Shown: positions 24,864 through 32,944 of the stretch, piece by piece | Layout of the letters: every line of letters starts with the position of its first letter | Numbering within the stretch: position 1 is the stretch's first letter | Source of the DNA: Paenisporosarcina sp. FSL H8-0542 | GTDB lineage: Bacteria; Bacillota; Bacilli; Bacillales_A; Planococcaceae | NCBI RefSeq assembly: GCF_038632915.1 | Contig: NZ_CP152050.1 | Location: 1,705,001-1,769,000, forward strand | Length of the DNA stretch: 64,000 bases | Reading direction: 5' to 3' | Made by a program: the position numbers and the translations under genes | Notes under the pieces: generated by a model | Seen by the model: the letters and a program-made list of their open reading frames with translations, nothing else | What the model was told of the DNA's origin: nothing | The model's database searches: none

Positions 24864-24898
24864 CTTCTTCAACTAACGGAGCAGGTTAGTTGAAGAAG
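24864..24898 (+). repeat. Dispersed repeat, perfect B-stem (CAAC/GTTG subtype)
   Basis: Arms CTTCTTCAACTAAC and GTTAGTTGAAGAAG form a perfect 14-bp stem around GGAGCAG. Compared with the perfect stem at 14008, several pairs differ on both sides (ATTG/CAAT versus CTTC/GAAG). Confidence 0.95.
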
Positions 24899-24980
24899 TA
24901 AGATAAAAATTACATCAAAATTCAAGTGAGCATAAGATTCGAATAATTTTCTTTTAGAAATGTGCTTGAGAGTAAATATT

Positions 24981-25030
24981 GTAAAGGTAAAATGCACATA
25001 AATTCCTATCTTAAGGATTATGTGCATTGT
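24981..25030 (-). terminator. Intrinsic terminator of the minus-strand DJ-1 gene
   Basis: On the minus strand AATGCACATAATCCTTA pairs with GGAATTTATGTGCATT, followed by TTA-rich sequence. It lies about 15 nt past the DJ-1 stop. Confidence 0.75.
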
Positions 25031-25043
25031 GAATATTTGATAT

Positions 25044-25649
25044 TTATGAATTAGTTTTTTTTGCCTCATAATAACCTAATTTATGGAAAGTGTAAAGTTG
25101 ATTAATATGCTCCTTAGGATATGCTTCTAATAATTCAAGAATTTCTTTTGCAAATTCTAATGAAGCTGTTCCATTTGCGGTCACAATTTTTCCGTCAGAA
25201 ACTGCTTGCTCTAGTACATAATTCATTTCATTTCTGTAGTGATCTTTTGCATAAGTTTTCAAATCATTAAGATCATTGCTTGTATGCTTTATTTCATTTA
25301 ACCATCCATTGGCTCCCATAAAAACTGTTGCATCACATATTGCCCCTACTGGAATATCCATAGTAAGTGCCTTTTCCATTATTGGAATGACGTTATTGTT
25401 TAGTGGCTTACGCCAAGAATTTCCCCCAATTAATATTAAACCATAAAAGATTTCAGGTATACTTTTTAAGGTGTAATCTGGAAGAACATTTAATCCGCCG
25501 ATTGACTTTATAACACCCTCACTTACACTAACTATCTTAGTGATGTACTTATCTGTATTATTTAAAAAAGCTGCTACATAAGACATTTCCCAATCAGCGA
25601 ATTCCTCTAACACTACAATTAAAATCTCTTTTTTCTCAGTTTGGTTCAT
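25044..25649 (-). CDS. DJ-1/PfpI family protein (paralogue)
   Basis: A 201-aa DJ-1/PfpI protein with the nucleophile elbow VGAICDATVF (C105) and the LILIGGNSW strand at about 71-79. It aligns along its length with the protein at 18006. AGGGAGG precedes the ATG on the minus strand. It is divergent from a regulator whose N-terminus resembles the WYL/YafY helix-turn-helix, so the ~100-nt gap is probably a shared control region. It is one of few minus-strand genes in the array. Confidence 0.88.
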   Translation of the reverse strand: MNQTEKKEILIVVLEEFADWEMSYVAAFLNNTDKYITKIVSVSEGVIKSIGGLNVLPDYTLKSIPEIFYGLILIGGNSWRKPLNNNVIPIMEKALTMDIPVGAICDATVFMGANGWLNEIKHTSNDLNDLKTYAKDHYRNEMNYVLEQAVSDGKIVTANGTASLEFAKEILELLEAYPKEHINQLYTFHKLGYYEAKKTNS

Positions 25650-25749
25650 TCTTAATCCCTCCTAGTTAAATTATAAAAATTCTATTAATTTGATACTGTC
25701 TTCAGTATATATTGTAATAGTGACAAATGATGACACAATTAGCAAATGA

Positions 25750-26501
25750 GTGAAAATTTTGAGTAAGGCAATTAGATTAAATGAATTAAGGTTGTATATT
25801 AATCGAGTCAACAAGTTTAAGGTAGATGATTTAGCAAAAGAATTTAATGTTTCAAGAAGAACGATTCTTAGGGATTTAGAAGAACTAAGTATTTTAGGGG
25901 TTCCACTAATTTCAGAGGTAGGAGCTAATGGAGGATATCAAGTTTTGGAAGAAAAAAATCTACTTGCTGTCTCTTTTACAAATGAAACAATAAAAACAAC
26001 ATCAGAATTATTAAATATAAAAAATTATCAATTTAGTTCAGTAAGTATTAACCCAACTACATCGAATCCAATTATTGAGATAAGAATTGAAGGAACAAAA
26101 GAGTACTTTAATGCAGTGAAGAATGAAATCAGAATACTTGTAGCTGATGCAGTTTCTTCAAAAACAAATATAAATTTTGATGTTAAAGTAAATAGAAGAA
26201 GTGAAAATGAAATAAGAGATGAAAAATGGCATCCGATTTTCACGAGCGTAAGGGAAGAAAAACCGCTAAAAATTTTGAGGAATATAAAGGATTTGCCTAT
26301 TCCTTCCACCCAGAACCTTTACAGATTATCATCAAAACAGATTTGGAAAAATCTAAGTGGTGGTGGGATTCCGATGAAAAAGTAAAAGAAATAGAAAAAT
26401 ATGTACAAGAGATAATTAAACTTAAAAGTGAAGAATTTTTAATCGAAGAAATACCTCATGAAATCATAATAAGAGGTAAAGAGAATAAGAAATTGAATTA
26501 A
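25750..26501 (+). pseudogene. Chimera: YafY-type HTH fused to frameshifted DUF4030 segment
   Basis: The first ~65 codons encode a winged helix like YafY regulators (VDDLAKEFNVSRRTILRDLE, GVPLISEVGANGGYQVLEE). The WYL domain is missing. Instead the frame continues into DUF4030-like sequence (IIEIRIEGTKEYFNAVKNEI). Near 26235-26330 the frame breaks: the original frame degenerates, while another frame continues the DUF4030 pattern (YKGFAYSFHPEPLQIIIKTD … PHEIIIRGKENK) to 26501. Start is GTG 25750 or TTG 25759. It looks like a recombination product that later frameshifted. The HTH alone might still bind the DJ-1 promoter. Confidence 0.7.
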
Positions 26502-26538
26502 AAAGAACACTTTTGATTTGTTGAGTTAAAAGCGTTTT

Positions 26539-26572
26539 TCTTATTCAACTAACGGGGCAGGTTTGTTGAAGA
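26539..26572 (+). repeat. Dispersed repeat, B-stem
   Basis: CTTATTCAACTAAC / GGGGCAG / GTTTGTTGAAGAAG: one mismatch inside and mixed outer arms. Preceded by a degraded terminator (AAAGCGTTTTTC). Confidence 0.88.
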
Positions 26573-26634
26573 AGGATTATCCTCCAAGATTATCGAATAA
26601 AAGGAAATCCCGGGTTGTGGAGGAGGAATAGCTT

Positions 26635-27597
26635 ATGAAAAAAAACAGTATTATTTTCTTTGAAAGAAATTTTCCAAGTGCAAACATGATCCTTATTAAA
26701 GATCAACTGCCCATCCTTATTGATACCGGTTTTGGGAGTGAAGCGAAAGAGACAGAGCAATTAATTAAAGAAGCAGGCGTTTCACCAGAAGAATTACATC
26801 TTATTGTGAATACGCACTATCACAGTGATCATGTAGGAGGCAATTTTCATCTTCAAAAAAATTATGGTGTTTCGATTGCTACGCATAAATGGGAAGCCGA
26901 TTTAATTAATTTTCGTGACCCTGAAGCCTGTAGTGCAGAATGGTTAGATCAGCCTGTAGAACCTTATCGAGTCGATACAAAGCTCTCAGATAACGATGAG
27001 ATTAATACAGGAAGTAGAACCTTGAAAGTCTTGCACACACCAGGTCATACGTTAGGGCATATTTCTTTATATGAACCTGAAGAAGAGATATTAATTTGCG
27101 GGGATCTCTTTCACAAAAATGATATTGGATGGTTAAATATCTTTCGAGAGGGTGTCACATCTATCCAACGATCTATAGAAAGTTTGGATCGGTTGTCCAT
27201 GCTCCGGATTCAAAAGGCATATTCAGGACATGGACCTCAAATGGAGAATCCTCTGGATGCCATTGATGCTGCAAGAGAAAGGCTTGAAAAGTGGCTCAAG
27301 ATGCCAGAAAAAATTTCATGGCATGCCTGCAAGAGAATTTTTTCATTCACGTTAATCATTAAAAACGGATTGGCAAAAGAAGAAATCGATAACTACCTGC
27401 TAACATGTGGTTGGTTCCAAGATTTTGCACGCCACTCTTTCCAACTTCAGCCAGAAGAATTTATTCAAATCCTACTCGATGAAATGATTCGCTCGGGAGC
27501 AGCAAACTGGCACAATAATCATTTAATAGCCGCCACCCCATACCAAGCACCACAAAAAAATTGGCTGAATAAGAACATAAAGCCGAAAGATTGGTAA
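26635..27597 (+). CDS. MBL-fold metallo-hydrolase
   Basis: A 320-aa metallo-beta-lactamase-fold hydrolase. The di-metal motif is THYHSDHVGG (about 60-69), with further ligands in LHTPGHTLGHISL (H about 139), ICGDLFH (D about 158) and SGHGPQ (H about 200). The C-terminal ~100 residues form a helical, winged-helix-like extension as in glyoxalase II/LACTB2-like subfamilies. The likely role is hydrolysis of a thioester or lactone; substrate unknown. GGAGGA precedes the ATG. It follows a B-stem and is followed by a structured non-coding element rather than a standard repeat. Confidence 0.9.
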   Translation: MKKNSIIFFERNFPSANMILIKDQLPILIDTGFGSEAKETEQLIKEAGVSPEELHLIVNTHYHSDHVGGNFHLQKNYGVSIATHKWEADLINFRDPEACSAEWLDQPVEPYRVDTKLSDNDEINTGSRTLKVLHTPGHTLGHISLYEPEEEILICGDLFHKNDIGWLNIFREGVTSIQRSIESLDRLSMLRIQKAYSGHGPQMENPLDAIDAARERLEKWLKMPEKISWHACKRIFSFTLIIKNGLAKEEIDNYLLTCGWFQDFARHSFQLQPEEFIQILLDEMIRSGAANWHNNHLIAATPYQAPQKNWLNKNIKPKDW

Positions 27598-27600
27598 CCT

Positions 27601-27826
27601 TAGGGATTAGGGTCTTAACTGCAAGATAGAACGTGCAAAGCACCTAAGGCTGATGCTACAACCAGAGTGGAATTAATCTCCCATGTCAGAAACTGAAGGG
27701 CTCTTTGGCACCATAGTTCATCGACCATCCTCACACATCCGCCTCGGCCTGTATCCATTTTCATCCTCTGTGGTGCAGTGCTGAATTTGTGTTGCATGGA
27801 TGGCTAACGGAACAGGATAGTTTAAC
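27601..27826 (+). repeat. Second-type repeated element, copy P
   Basis: Non-coding stretch sharing ordered blocks with 32945-33136: AATTAATCTCCCAT, AGGGCT/AGGGCTTT, GCACCATAGTTCA-N-CGACC, then TGCATGGATGG and a degenerate B-stem core (CTAACGGAACAGGATAGTTT). It is richer in G+C than neighbouring cassettes and has no convincing ORF. It may be a structured RNA, an IS end or a long variant of the array repeat. Confidence 0.6.
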
Positions 27827-27943
27827 AAGTAAATGCTAAAATGTAACTGAATTACTGTGGAAAATCCTAATCAAAAACAGCTATATGAATTCACGGGGAT
27901 AAAAAAGCACTAACAATCAGTAGTGAAAAAAGGGAGAAGAAGG

Positions 27944-28591
27944 TTGAAATATTTTAATTATAAAAACTCTGTTTCTGCTTTAATAAAGGAAGAGAGCGAG
28001 AAAATCGAAAATGTTGACATAGAAAATGTTGCATTTTTCAAAATGATGATTGAACGATATGAAATGGCGTTGAGAATTACCAGACATTCCGTAAGAAGAA
28101 AGAAAATTATTACACAAATTAATATGTTAAAAAATATGAATACGTTTTGGGCGAACGTCGTTACCGATAGTTCTAAAATTAGGGAAATATACATTGATGA
28201 AAATATAACTGAACGGGAGTTTGTTGAAATAATTTCTGAATTATACAAACAAGAATTTTTTATCTATGCGATTATTCCCGAATGGGAGGAGGAGTTACTT
28301 AATATTCTCTCCAACCAGTTCGTTTTAGTTAAAAACATTATATTACCTAACGTATTTCCAAAAAGCACAGGTTATGTTGGTTTCGTTAAAGACAGCCAAA
28401 AACAATTCGTTTATGAATTTTATTTAAGGTCTATGAGTATGGCTATAGTTTTTTCAGATGAAGATGTTTCTAAGCACTTGGATAATACAAGTAACGAAAA
28501 TATTGATATTCATAATATTTTCGAATCAAATGAAATCTCTCATATAACAATAGGCTCTGATGGTGGATGGTTAAATATAACTGAATACTAA
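27944..28591 (+). CDS. Hypothetical protein
   Basis: A 215-aa soluble protein. TTG at 27944 chosen, 7 nt after AGGGAG; an in-frame GTG at 27923 precedes that site. N-terminal half helical and charged (ERYEMALRITRHSVRRKKII), C-terminal half alternating (LPNVFPKSTGYVGFVKDSQK … ITIGSDGGWLNITEY). No family recognised. It follows element P. The next 100 nt contain a further short open stretch and a terminator. Confidence 0.6.
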   Translation: MKYFNYKNSVSALIKEESEKIENVDIENVAFFKMMIERYEMALRITRHSVRRKKIITQINMLKNMNTFWANVVTDSSKIREIYIDENITEREFVEIISELYKQEFFIYAIIPEWEEELLNILSNQFVLVKNIILPNVFPKSTGYVGFVKDSQKQFVYEFYLRSMSMAIVFSDEDVSKHLDNTSNENIDIHNIFESNEISHITIGSDGGWLNITEY

Positions 28592-28696
28592 ACAAACGTG
28601 GGTTAATAAAGTTCTGGCAGTTCCGGAAAATCTGCAATCATCTATATTTGATGGCGAAGCTGATTCAATTGAAGAGGCTAAAGCTAAGAGTTACAT

Positions 28697-28741
28697 GGAA
28701 AAAGCAGTTTTCTTCAAAGGTGAAGAAAACTGCTTTTTTAT
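28697..28741 (+). terminator. Intrinsic terminator
   Basis: AAAGCAGTTTTCTTCA and TGAAGAAAACTGCTTT form a perfect stem around AAGG, followed by T5. The 28592-28696 stretch before it holds an open frame without start (VLAVPENLQSSIFDGEADSI), probably the 3' end of a lost gene. Confidence 0.88.
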
Positions 28742-28818
28742 ATTAAACTTATCAGGAATTATGGGATTTTTAATAATTCCTTCTGTTTAATTCGGGATAT
28801 CGGGGGAAGAAGGTTATA

Positions 28819-29478
28819 TTAGATATCCAATTTTATAGTTTTCGCTTTTTCAACGTGTTCACCCACGCCATCAAGAACATCACTTGTTAGAATTTCAATT
28901 GACTTAATATCATTTGTGTTTTCCAAAATAAACCCCATATTGCCTTTCTTAACATCATTTCTTTGTATTTCACCAGTCAATTCTTCGAGAAAAATGTCTT
29001 CTTCCCATGTTTTCAGCTCACCTTTATTCGTCTTAACAAAAGCAACTGGTGTGAATTTTATGTCCTTATCAGATGTATTTTTTACTTCAATTCCTACTTT
29101 AATAAAATCAAACTCTTCTTCATGAGTATAGGAATGGAAAAAGTCAATCATGCTGTAATCCGGAACGAAATGTAGCAGCTTAGCATCTTTTAAAACCATT
29201 TCAACCCCACCTATATTAACTGTCTTATTTAAGAGTTTATATGATTTTAATGTGAGTTCGCCTTTGGCATCGGTAACGGTTTCTCCAACTGTCATAAGAT
29301 TAATGTCATCCGTTATTTGAGGATTCGGGACATATACATCTTCTTGTATATTAAGTTTTTTTTCCGTTTGGTCGATAGTTTTGACCTGATTCTCAGTAGC
29401 TTTGTCCTCGGTGGTATATACTGATGAACAGCCTGAAAGAACTAATAATAGAATCAAGAAAAACAAGTATCTCTTCAT
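28819..29478 (-). CDS. Lipoprotein, DUF4352-like
   Basis: A 219-aa lipoprotein on the minus strand. ATG at 29478, directly after AGGGGGATTCCT. Signal MKRYLFFLILLLVLSGC gives lipobox LSGC with the lipidated Cys17, then a linker and an Ig-like domain with FIKVGIEVKNTSDKDIKFTP, the pattern of DUF4352/telomeric-repeat-like beta sandwiches. Function unknown, located on the outer membrane face. It lies 65 nt downstream of the alkaline phosphatase gene on the same strand and could be co-transcribed with it. Confidence 0.82.
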   Translation of the reverse strand: MKRYLFFLILLLVLSGCSSVYTTEDKATENQVKTIDQTEKKLNIQEDVYVPNPQITDDINLMTVGETVTDAKGELTLKSYKLLNKTVNIGGVEMVLKDAKLLHFVPDYSMIDFFHSYTHEEEFDFIKVGIEVKNTSDKDIKFTPVAFVKTNKGELKTWEEDIFLEELTGEIQRNDVKKGNMGFILENTNDIKSIEILTSDVLDGVGEHVEKAKTIKLDI

Positions 29479-29542
29479 AGGAATCCCCCTAGCATAATAA
29501 AACACCCGTCGCATTTAGCAACGGGCTATTTTATTGTATCTG

Positions 29543-30937
29543 TTATTTTTTATTTTTTGTTTTATCTAAAAGATCAAAGATAATTTTGGCATTGTCTGTA
29601 TTATCAATTTGTCCTGCCAATCGTTCTTTGTAAGGTCCGTAGGCAAATACTGGCACGTCTTCACCAGTGTGACCACCAGTTGTCCAGCCTGTATGAGAAC
29701 GCTCATCAAAGATTTTTTCGATTGCATTATCGATATCAGTGACTTTTTTAGTCGTTGCAGCATCTTTAACAGATTGGATTTCTTGTGCTGTTAATGCTAA
29801 TAGATTTTGATCTATATACGTTTTTAATGTCTTTTCAACATCTTCACCTTTAGCAATTTCAGCTGCCATAAAGTCTGGTGTGCGCTTAGCTGCTTTAATA
29901 GGCTGAGCAAACCAGTTATAAATTCCATCAGAACCAATAGAGTATCCGCCAGTTGAATGGTCAGCTGTAATAACAACTAATGTATGTTTGTCCTTTTTAG
30001 CAAAATCAATAGCGGCCTTCGCAGCTTTTTCAAAGTCTGCCATTTCACTCATTGCTCCAACTATATCATTATCATGACCGGCCCAGTCTACCTGGCTTCC
30101 TTCAACCATTAAGAAGAAACCATCTTTATCCTTGCTTAAACGTTGAATAGCTGATGTCGTCATATCTTGAAGAGAGGGAACTTCTTCTGTACGATCAATC
30201 ATTTTAGGGAGACCGCCAGATGCAAACAATCCAAGAACCTGTCCTTTTTTATCTTTTGAAAGTTCCTCTTTGTTTGTTACATAACTATATCCGGATTTTT
30301 TGAATTCTTCTGTAAGATTGCGGTCAGGACGAACAAAATTTGAAGAACCGCCACCAAGGAGAACGTCAATTTTATGTTTGCCATTTATTAATTCATCGTA
30401 ATAGTCATCAGCAATTGCATTCATATTTTTACGGTTTTCATCGTGTGCACCAAATGATGCTGGTGTTGCATGGGTTATTTCAGAAGTAGCGACAAGGCCA
30501 GTTGCTTTTCCATTTTCTTTGGCAGCCTCTAAAACGGTTTTCACTTCTGATTTATCGTTATCGACCCCAATTGCTGCATTATATGTTTTTACGCCAGCAG
30601 ACATAGCTGTCGCAGCGGAAGCCGAATCAGTTATGTTTTGTGTTGGATCTTCCGGATAAGTCATCTGTTGTCCTATGAGATATTTATCAAATACTGTTCT
30701 TTCTACAACAGTTGTTGAAGGATCATCATTAAAATAACGATAACCTGAAGTATAGGTTGACCCCATCCCATCCCCGATTAAGAAAATAACGTTTTTTATT
30801 TCCTTGTTTTCATTGCTTCTCTCTTTTTCTTCAGCTTGTACGTTGATACTGGTAATTGATGCAGCCAAACCACCTAATGCAAGAGTTGATACAACACAGA
30901 TTGGAAGTAGCTTTTTCGTTATTTTAGTTTTAACCAT
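29543..30937 (-). CDS. Secreted alkaline phosphatase
   Basis: A 464-aa alkaline phosphatase of the PhoA/PhoB (Bacillus) family. A signal peptide (about 1-36, ending near INVQA) exports it. Visible motifs: FLIGDGMGSTY (Asp metal ligand), NITDSASAATAMSAG with the nucleophilic serine, HATPASFGAH, FLMVEGSQVDWAGHDND, VVITADHSTGGY and TGGHTGEDVPVFAYGP (Zn/Mg ligands). It releases inorganic phosphate from extracellular esters. The GGAGGT 8 nt before ATG 30937 fixes the start. A Pho-box-like direct repeat lies upstream. The lipoprotein gene follows. Confidence 0.95.
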   Translation of the reverse strand: MVKTKITKKLLPICVVSTLALGGLAASITSINVQAEEKERSNENKEIKNVIFLIGDGMGSTYTSGYRYFNDDPSTTVVERTVFDKYLIGQQMTYPEDPTQNITDSASAATAMSAGVKTYNAAIGVDNDKSEVKTVLEAAKENGKATGLVATSEITHATPASFGAHDENRKNMNAIADDYYDELINGKHKIDVLLGGGSSNFVRPDRNLTEEFKKSGYSYVTNKEELSKDKKGQVLGLFASGGLPKMIDRTEEVPSLQDMTTSAIQRLSKDKDGFFLMVEGSQVDWAGHDNDIVGAMSEMADFEKAAKAAIDFAKKDKHTLVVITADHSTGGYSIGSDGIYNWFAQPIKAAKRTPDFMAAEIAKGEDVEKTLKTYIDQNLLALTAQEIQSVKDAATTKKVTDIDNAIEKIFDERSHTGWTTGGHTGEDVPVFAYGPYKERLAGQIDNTDNAKIIFDLLDKTKNKK

Positions 30938-31027
30938 CTGATTAACCTCCACCATTCAATTTAATATGATAACAAGTTTTACTATAAAGGTAGATTGTTA
31001 ATATCCTATTAAACCAAAGTAAAAGTA

Positions 31028-31044
31028 AGTTAAGATGATGTAAA
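31028..31044 (-). promoter_or_regulatory. Candidate PhoP box upstream of alkaline phosphatase
   Basis: On the minus strand TTTACA-TCATC-TTAACT, two TT(A/T)AC-type hexamers with an 11-nt period, matches the direct-repeat form of Bacillus PhoP sites. About 90 nt upstream of the start codon. A further TTAACA lies at about 30997. Suggests phosphate-starvation control; untested. Confidence 0.4.
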
Positions 31045-31071
31045 TCTACAATATTCATTGAGTAACATTTG

Positions 31072-31155
31072 AAAAATAGGAGGGCTAACGATGCCCCAGG
31101 TGTCATAGTACTTGGAATGGTCATTATTTTACTGGATGTCTTATGGGAGCGTTGA
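31072..31155 (+). pseudogene. C-terminal remnant of a small membrane protein
   Basis: Open frame KNRRANDAPGVIVLGMVIIL and LDVLWER before a stop, without start codon. One membrane helix. It ends inside the first base pairs of a T2 terminator, as cassette genes do here, so it is probably the last trace of a cassette. Confidence 0.4.
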
Positions 31156-31219
31156 TCCAAGAAGGGATTAGCGTTTTTTTATTAAAATTTTTTCTAAAGA
31201 GGCAGGTTAGTTTAAGAAA
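31149..31219 (+). repeat. Dispersed repeat site (T2 terminator, degraded B-stem)
   Basis: GCGTTGATCC-AAGAA-GGGATTAGCG plus T7, then CTAAAGAGGCAG / GTTAGTTTAAGAA; the left arm of the B-stem is eroded (TTTTTTCTAAA). Confidence 0.8.
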
Positions 31220-31262
31220 GAACTTTTTTGTACTTTGTTTCTTGATTACTCATTATTGAAAG

Positions 31263-31291
31263 TTGACATAAAACAAAAGTAAGAATAAACT
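31263..31291 (+). promoter_or_regulatory. Sigma-A promoter of the wHTH-ClpP operon
   Basis: TTGACA, 17-nt spacer, TAAACT. Consensus -35 and spacing; the expected start lies at about 31298, right at the palindrome. Confidence 0.65.
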
Positions 31292-31298
31292 GAATTTA

Positions 31299-31321
31299 AC
31301 GTAAAAAAATTATTTTTACGT
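31299..31321 (+). promoter_or_regulatory. Candidate operator palindrome
   Basis: ACGTAAAAA and TTTTTACGT form a 9-bp inverted repeat over the transcription start region and just before the ribosome site. A natural autoregulatory site for the winged-helix protein encoded next; inferred from position only. Confidence 0.5.
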
Positions 31322-31333
31322 GGAGGTAATAAC

Positions 31334-31936
31334 ATGAACATAAATAAAGCAAAGAAAATGCTTGTTACAGAAACGGAACAATTGATGATGATTCGAAATC
31401 CGTTCAAATTAGAAATTTTGCAGCATTTGTCTCACCCTCATTCTGCCAGCGAAGTGGCAAAGTTTATGAACCAAAGCCCTCAAAGGATGAATTATCATTT
31501 CAAGAAGCTCGAAAATGCAGGATTAATATGGAAAGTGGGAACACGCAACATACGGAACTTGGTTGAGGTACTTTATGAATCAGTAGCCGAGCAATACGTT
31601 GTCACGGAAAAAACAGATATTCAAACGGACTTTATCCAGCAATTAAGAGATCAGGGTCCATTGATGCATTTGTATGATTTGTCTGAGCAAATCAAAAAGG
31701 ATACCGTCGAATTACTAAACATTGTAGATGATGCAGTTCATGTCCCAAGTGCCGCGTTGGATTTTCAAGTTCAATTTGTGAATGAAGATGAGCGCAAAGA
31801 GTTTTTGAACAAGTATATCGAGTTGGTTCATGAACTGGTTTCAAAATATCCGGCAGAAAAATCAACAGAAAACATTCATTTTAAAGCGCTAATCGCTGTA
31901 TATCCAAAGATAAATAAAGGAGGAAAGCTTAAATGA
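31334..31936 (+). CDS. Winged-helix (ArsR/HTH_20-like) regulator
   Basis: A 200-aa protein with an N-terminal winged helix (about 14-80): NPFKLEILQHLSHPHSASEV, QSPQRMNYHFKKLENAGLIW. The C-terminal ~120 residues are helical with a VQFVNEDERKEFLNKYIELV segment typical of HTH_20 regulators with an effector-binding helical domain. Consensus GGAGGT precedes the ATG. It is the first gene of a three-gene operon: its stop overlaps the next start by 4 nt (ATGA) and a ClpP paralogue follows. The palindrome upstream suggests autoregulation. Confidence 0.85.
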   Translation: MNINKAKKMLVTETEQLMMIRNPFKLEILQHLSHPHSASEVAKFMNQSPQRMNYHFKKLENAGLIWKVGTRNIRNLVEVLYESVAEQYVVTEKTDIQTDFIQQLRDQGPLMHLYDLSEQIKKDTVELLNIVDDAVHVPSAALDFQVQFVNEDERKEFLNKYIELVHELVSKYPAEKSTENIHFKALIAVYPKINKGGKLK

Positions 31937-32106
31937 GTAAGGTTATATATGAAAATGAAAAAGTGGTGTACATTCCTTCGGAAAAAACTGTTCAAGAACA
32001 GACACAAATTCATACGGTAGGTACAGAGAGTCGCAAAGTCGAGATTCGGCAGGTTTCTTCCGGGTTTGGCGAAAGAAATTCTATAAAAATTCAAATGGCA
32101 GCATAA
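31933..32106 (+). CDS. 57-aa protein between regulator and ClpP
   Basis: A 57-aa frame ([20 protein letters not shown] … [14 protein letters not shown]), translationally coupled to the regulator by an ATGA overlap, with AAAGGAGGAAAG upstream. Predicted mostly beta-strand and soluble. No family recognised. Its C-terminus ends in small hydrophobic residues (MAA), similar in character to ssrA-like or Clp-degraded tails, so it might be a ClpP substrate or adaptor; that is speculation from position and ending. Confidence 0.75.
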   Translation: MSKVIYENEKVVYIPSEKTVQEQTQIHTVGTESRKVEIRQVSSGFGERNSIKIQMAA

Positions 32107-32119
32107 GGAGGTCAAACAA

Positions 32120-32698
32120 ATGAGCAATGTTCCATTTGTGGTTGAAAAAAGTAACAGTGATGAAAGGTCTTACGATATTTATTCTAGATTGTTAAAGGAT
32201 CGTATCATTCTAATCAGTGGTGAAATTGATGATTTGCTGGCAAGTAAAGTAATTGCACAGCTTCTATTCTTAAGTGGAGACAATCCTAATGAAGATATTC
32301 AACTATATATCAATTCACCTGGAGGATCTGTTACCGCAGGTTTTGCCATTTATGACACGATGCAGCATATTAAACCGGATGTCAGTACAACTTGCGTAGG
32401 AATGGCTGCATCCATGGGTGCATTTTTGCTTATCGGAGGGGAGTTGGGCAAAAGGTATGCCATGCCCAATAGCGAAGTTATGCTTCACCAACCATTAGGG
32501 GGAGTTAGGGGGCAAGCTGCGGTTATGGATATCCATGCAAGGCACATTCTTGAAACGAGGAATCGTATGAACCGCATTATGTCTGAGCGTTCTAAAGTAT
32601 CAATCGAAAAAATGAATGAACTGACAGATCGCGATCGCTTTTTCTTTGCCGAGGAAGCAAAAGAATTGGGATTGATTGATATCATCTTAAGTAAATAA
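32120..32698 (+). CDS. clpP: ClpP-family protease subunit (paralogue)
   Basis: A 192-aa ClpP peptidase with the catalytic triad: S98 in [12 protein letters not shown]123 in [10 protein letters not shown], and an Asp (about 172) in LTDRDRFFF. The oxyanion glycine-rich [10 protein letters not shown] is present. ClpP forms two heptameric rings and works with Clp ATPases. A strong AAGGAGG precedes the ATG. Housekeeping clpP normally stands alone; this copy sits in an operon with a winged-helix regulator, so it is likely an additional, conditionally expressed ClpP with a special substrate set. It ends at a strong terminator about 150 nt further on. Confidence 0.92.
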   Translation: MSNVPFVVEKSNSDERSYDIYSRLLKDRIILISGEIDDLLASKVIAQLLFLSGDNPNEDIQLYINSPGGSVTAGFAIYDTMQHIKPDVSTTCVGMAASMGAFLLIGGELGKRYAMPNSEVMLHQPLGGVRGQAAVMDIHARHILETRNRMNRIMSERSKVSIEKMNELTDRDRFFFAEEAKELGLIDIILSK

Positions 32699-32848
32699 TA
32701 ATTTTCAATAGAGTTTCCTACTTCTGGAAAATGAAGTTAACAGACTTTGAGAACTGGCGCTACCGTCTTATAATTCAAGAGGTGCCTGTTCAAGAAACAG
32801 TCATAATATTTATAAATGATTAAACTTTCCTGTTTATTGTTCCTCTAA

Positions 32849-32885
32849 AAAACCGTTGGCGCGAACACGCCAACGGTTTTTTAGC
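32849..32885 (+). terminator. Intrinsic terminator
   Basis: AAAACCGTTGGCG and CGCCAACGGTTTT around CGAACA, followed by TT. Perfect 13-bp stem. Confidence 0.92.
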
Positions 32886-32944
32886 TTTCCTTATTAATCG
32901 GGATTATTGAGAAGTACCTGCATTAACTAGAAAATAATGGCAAT

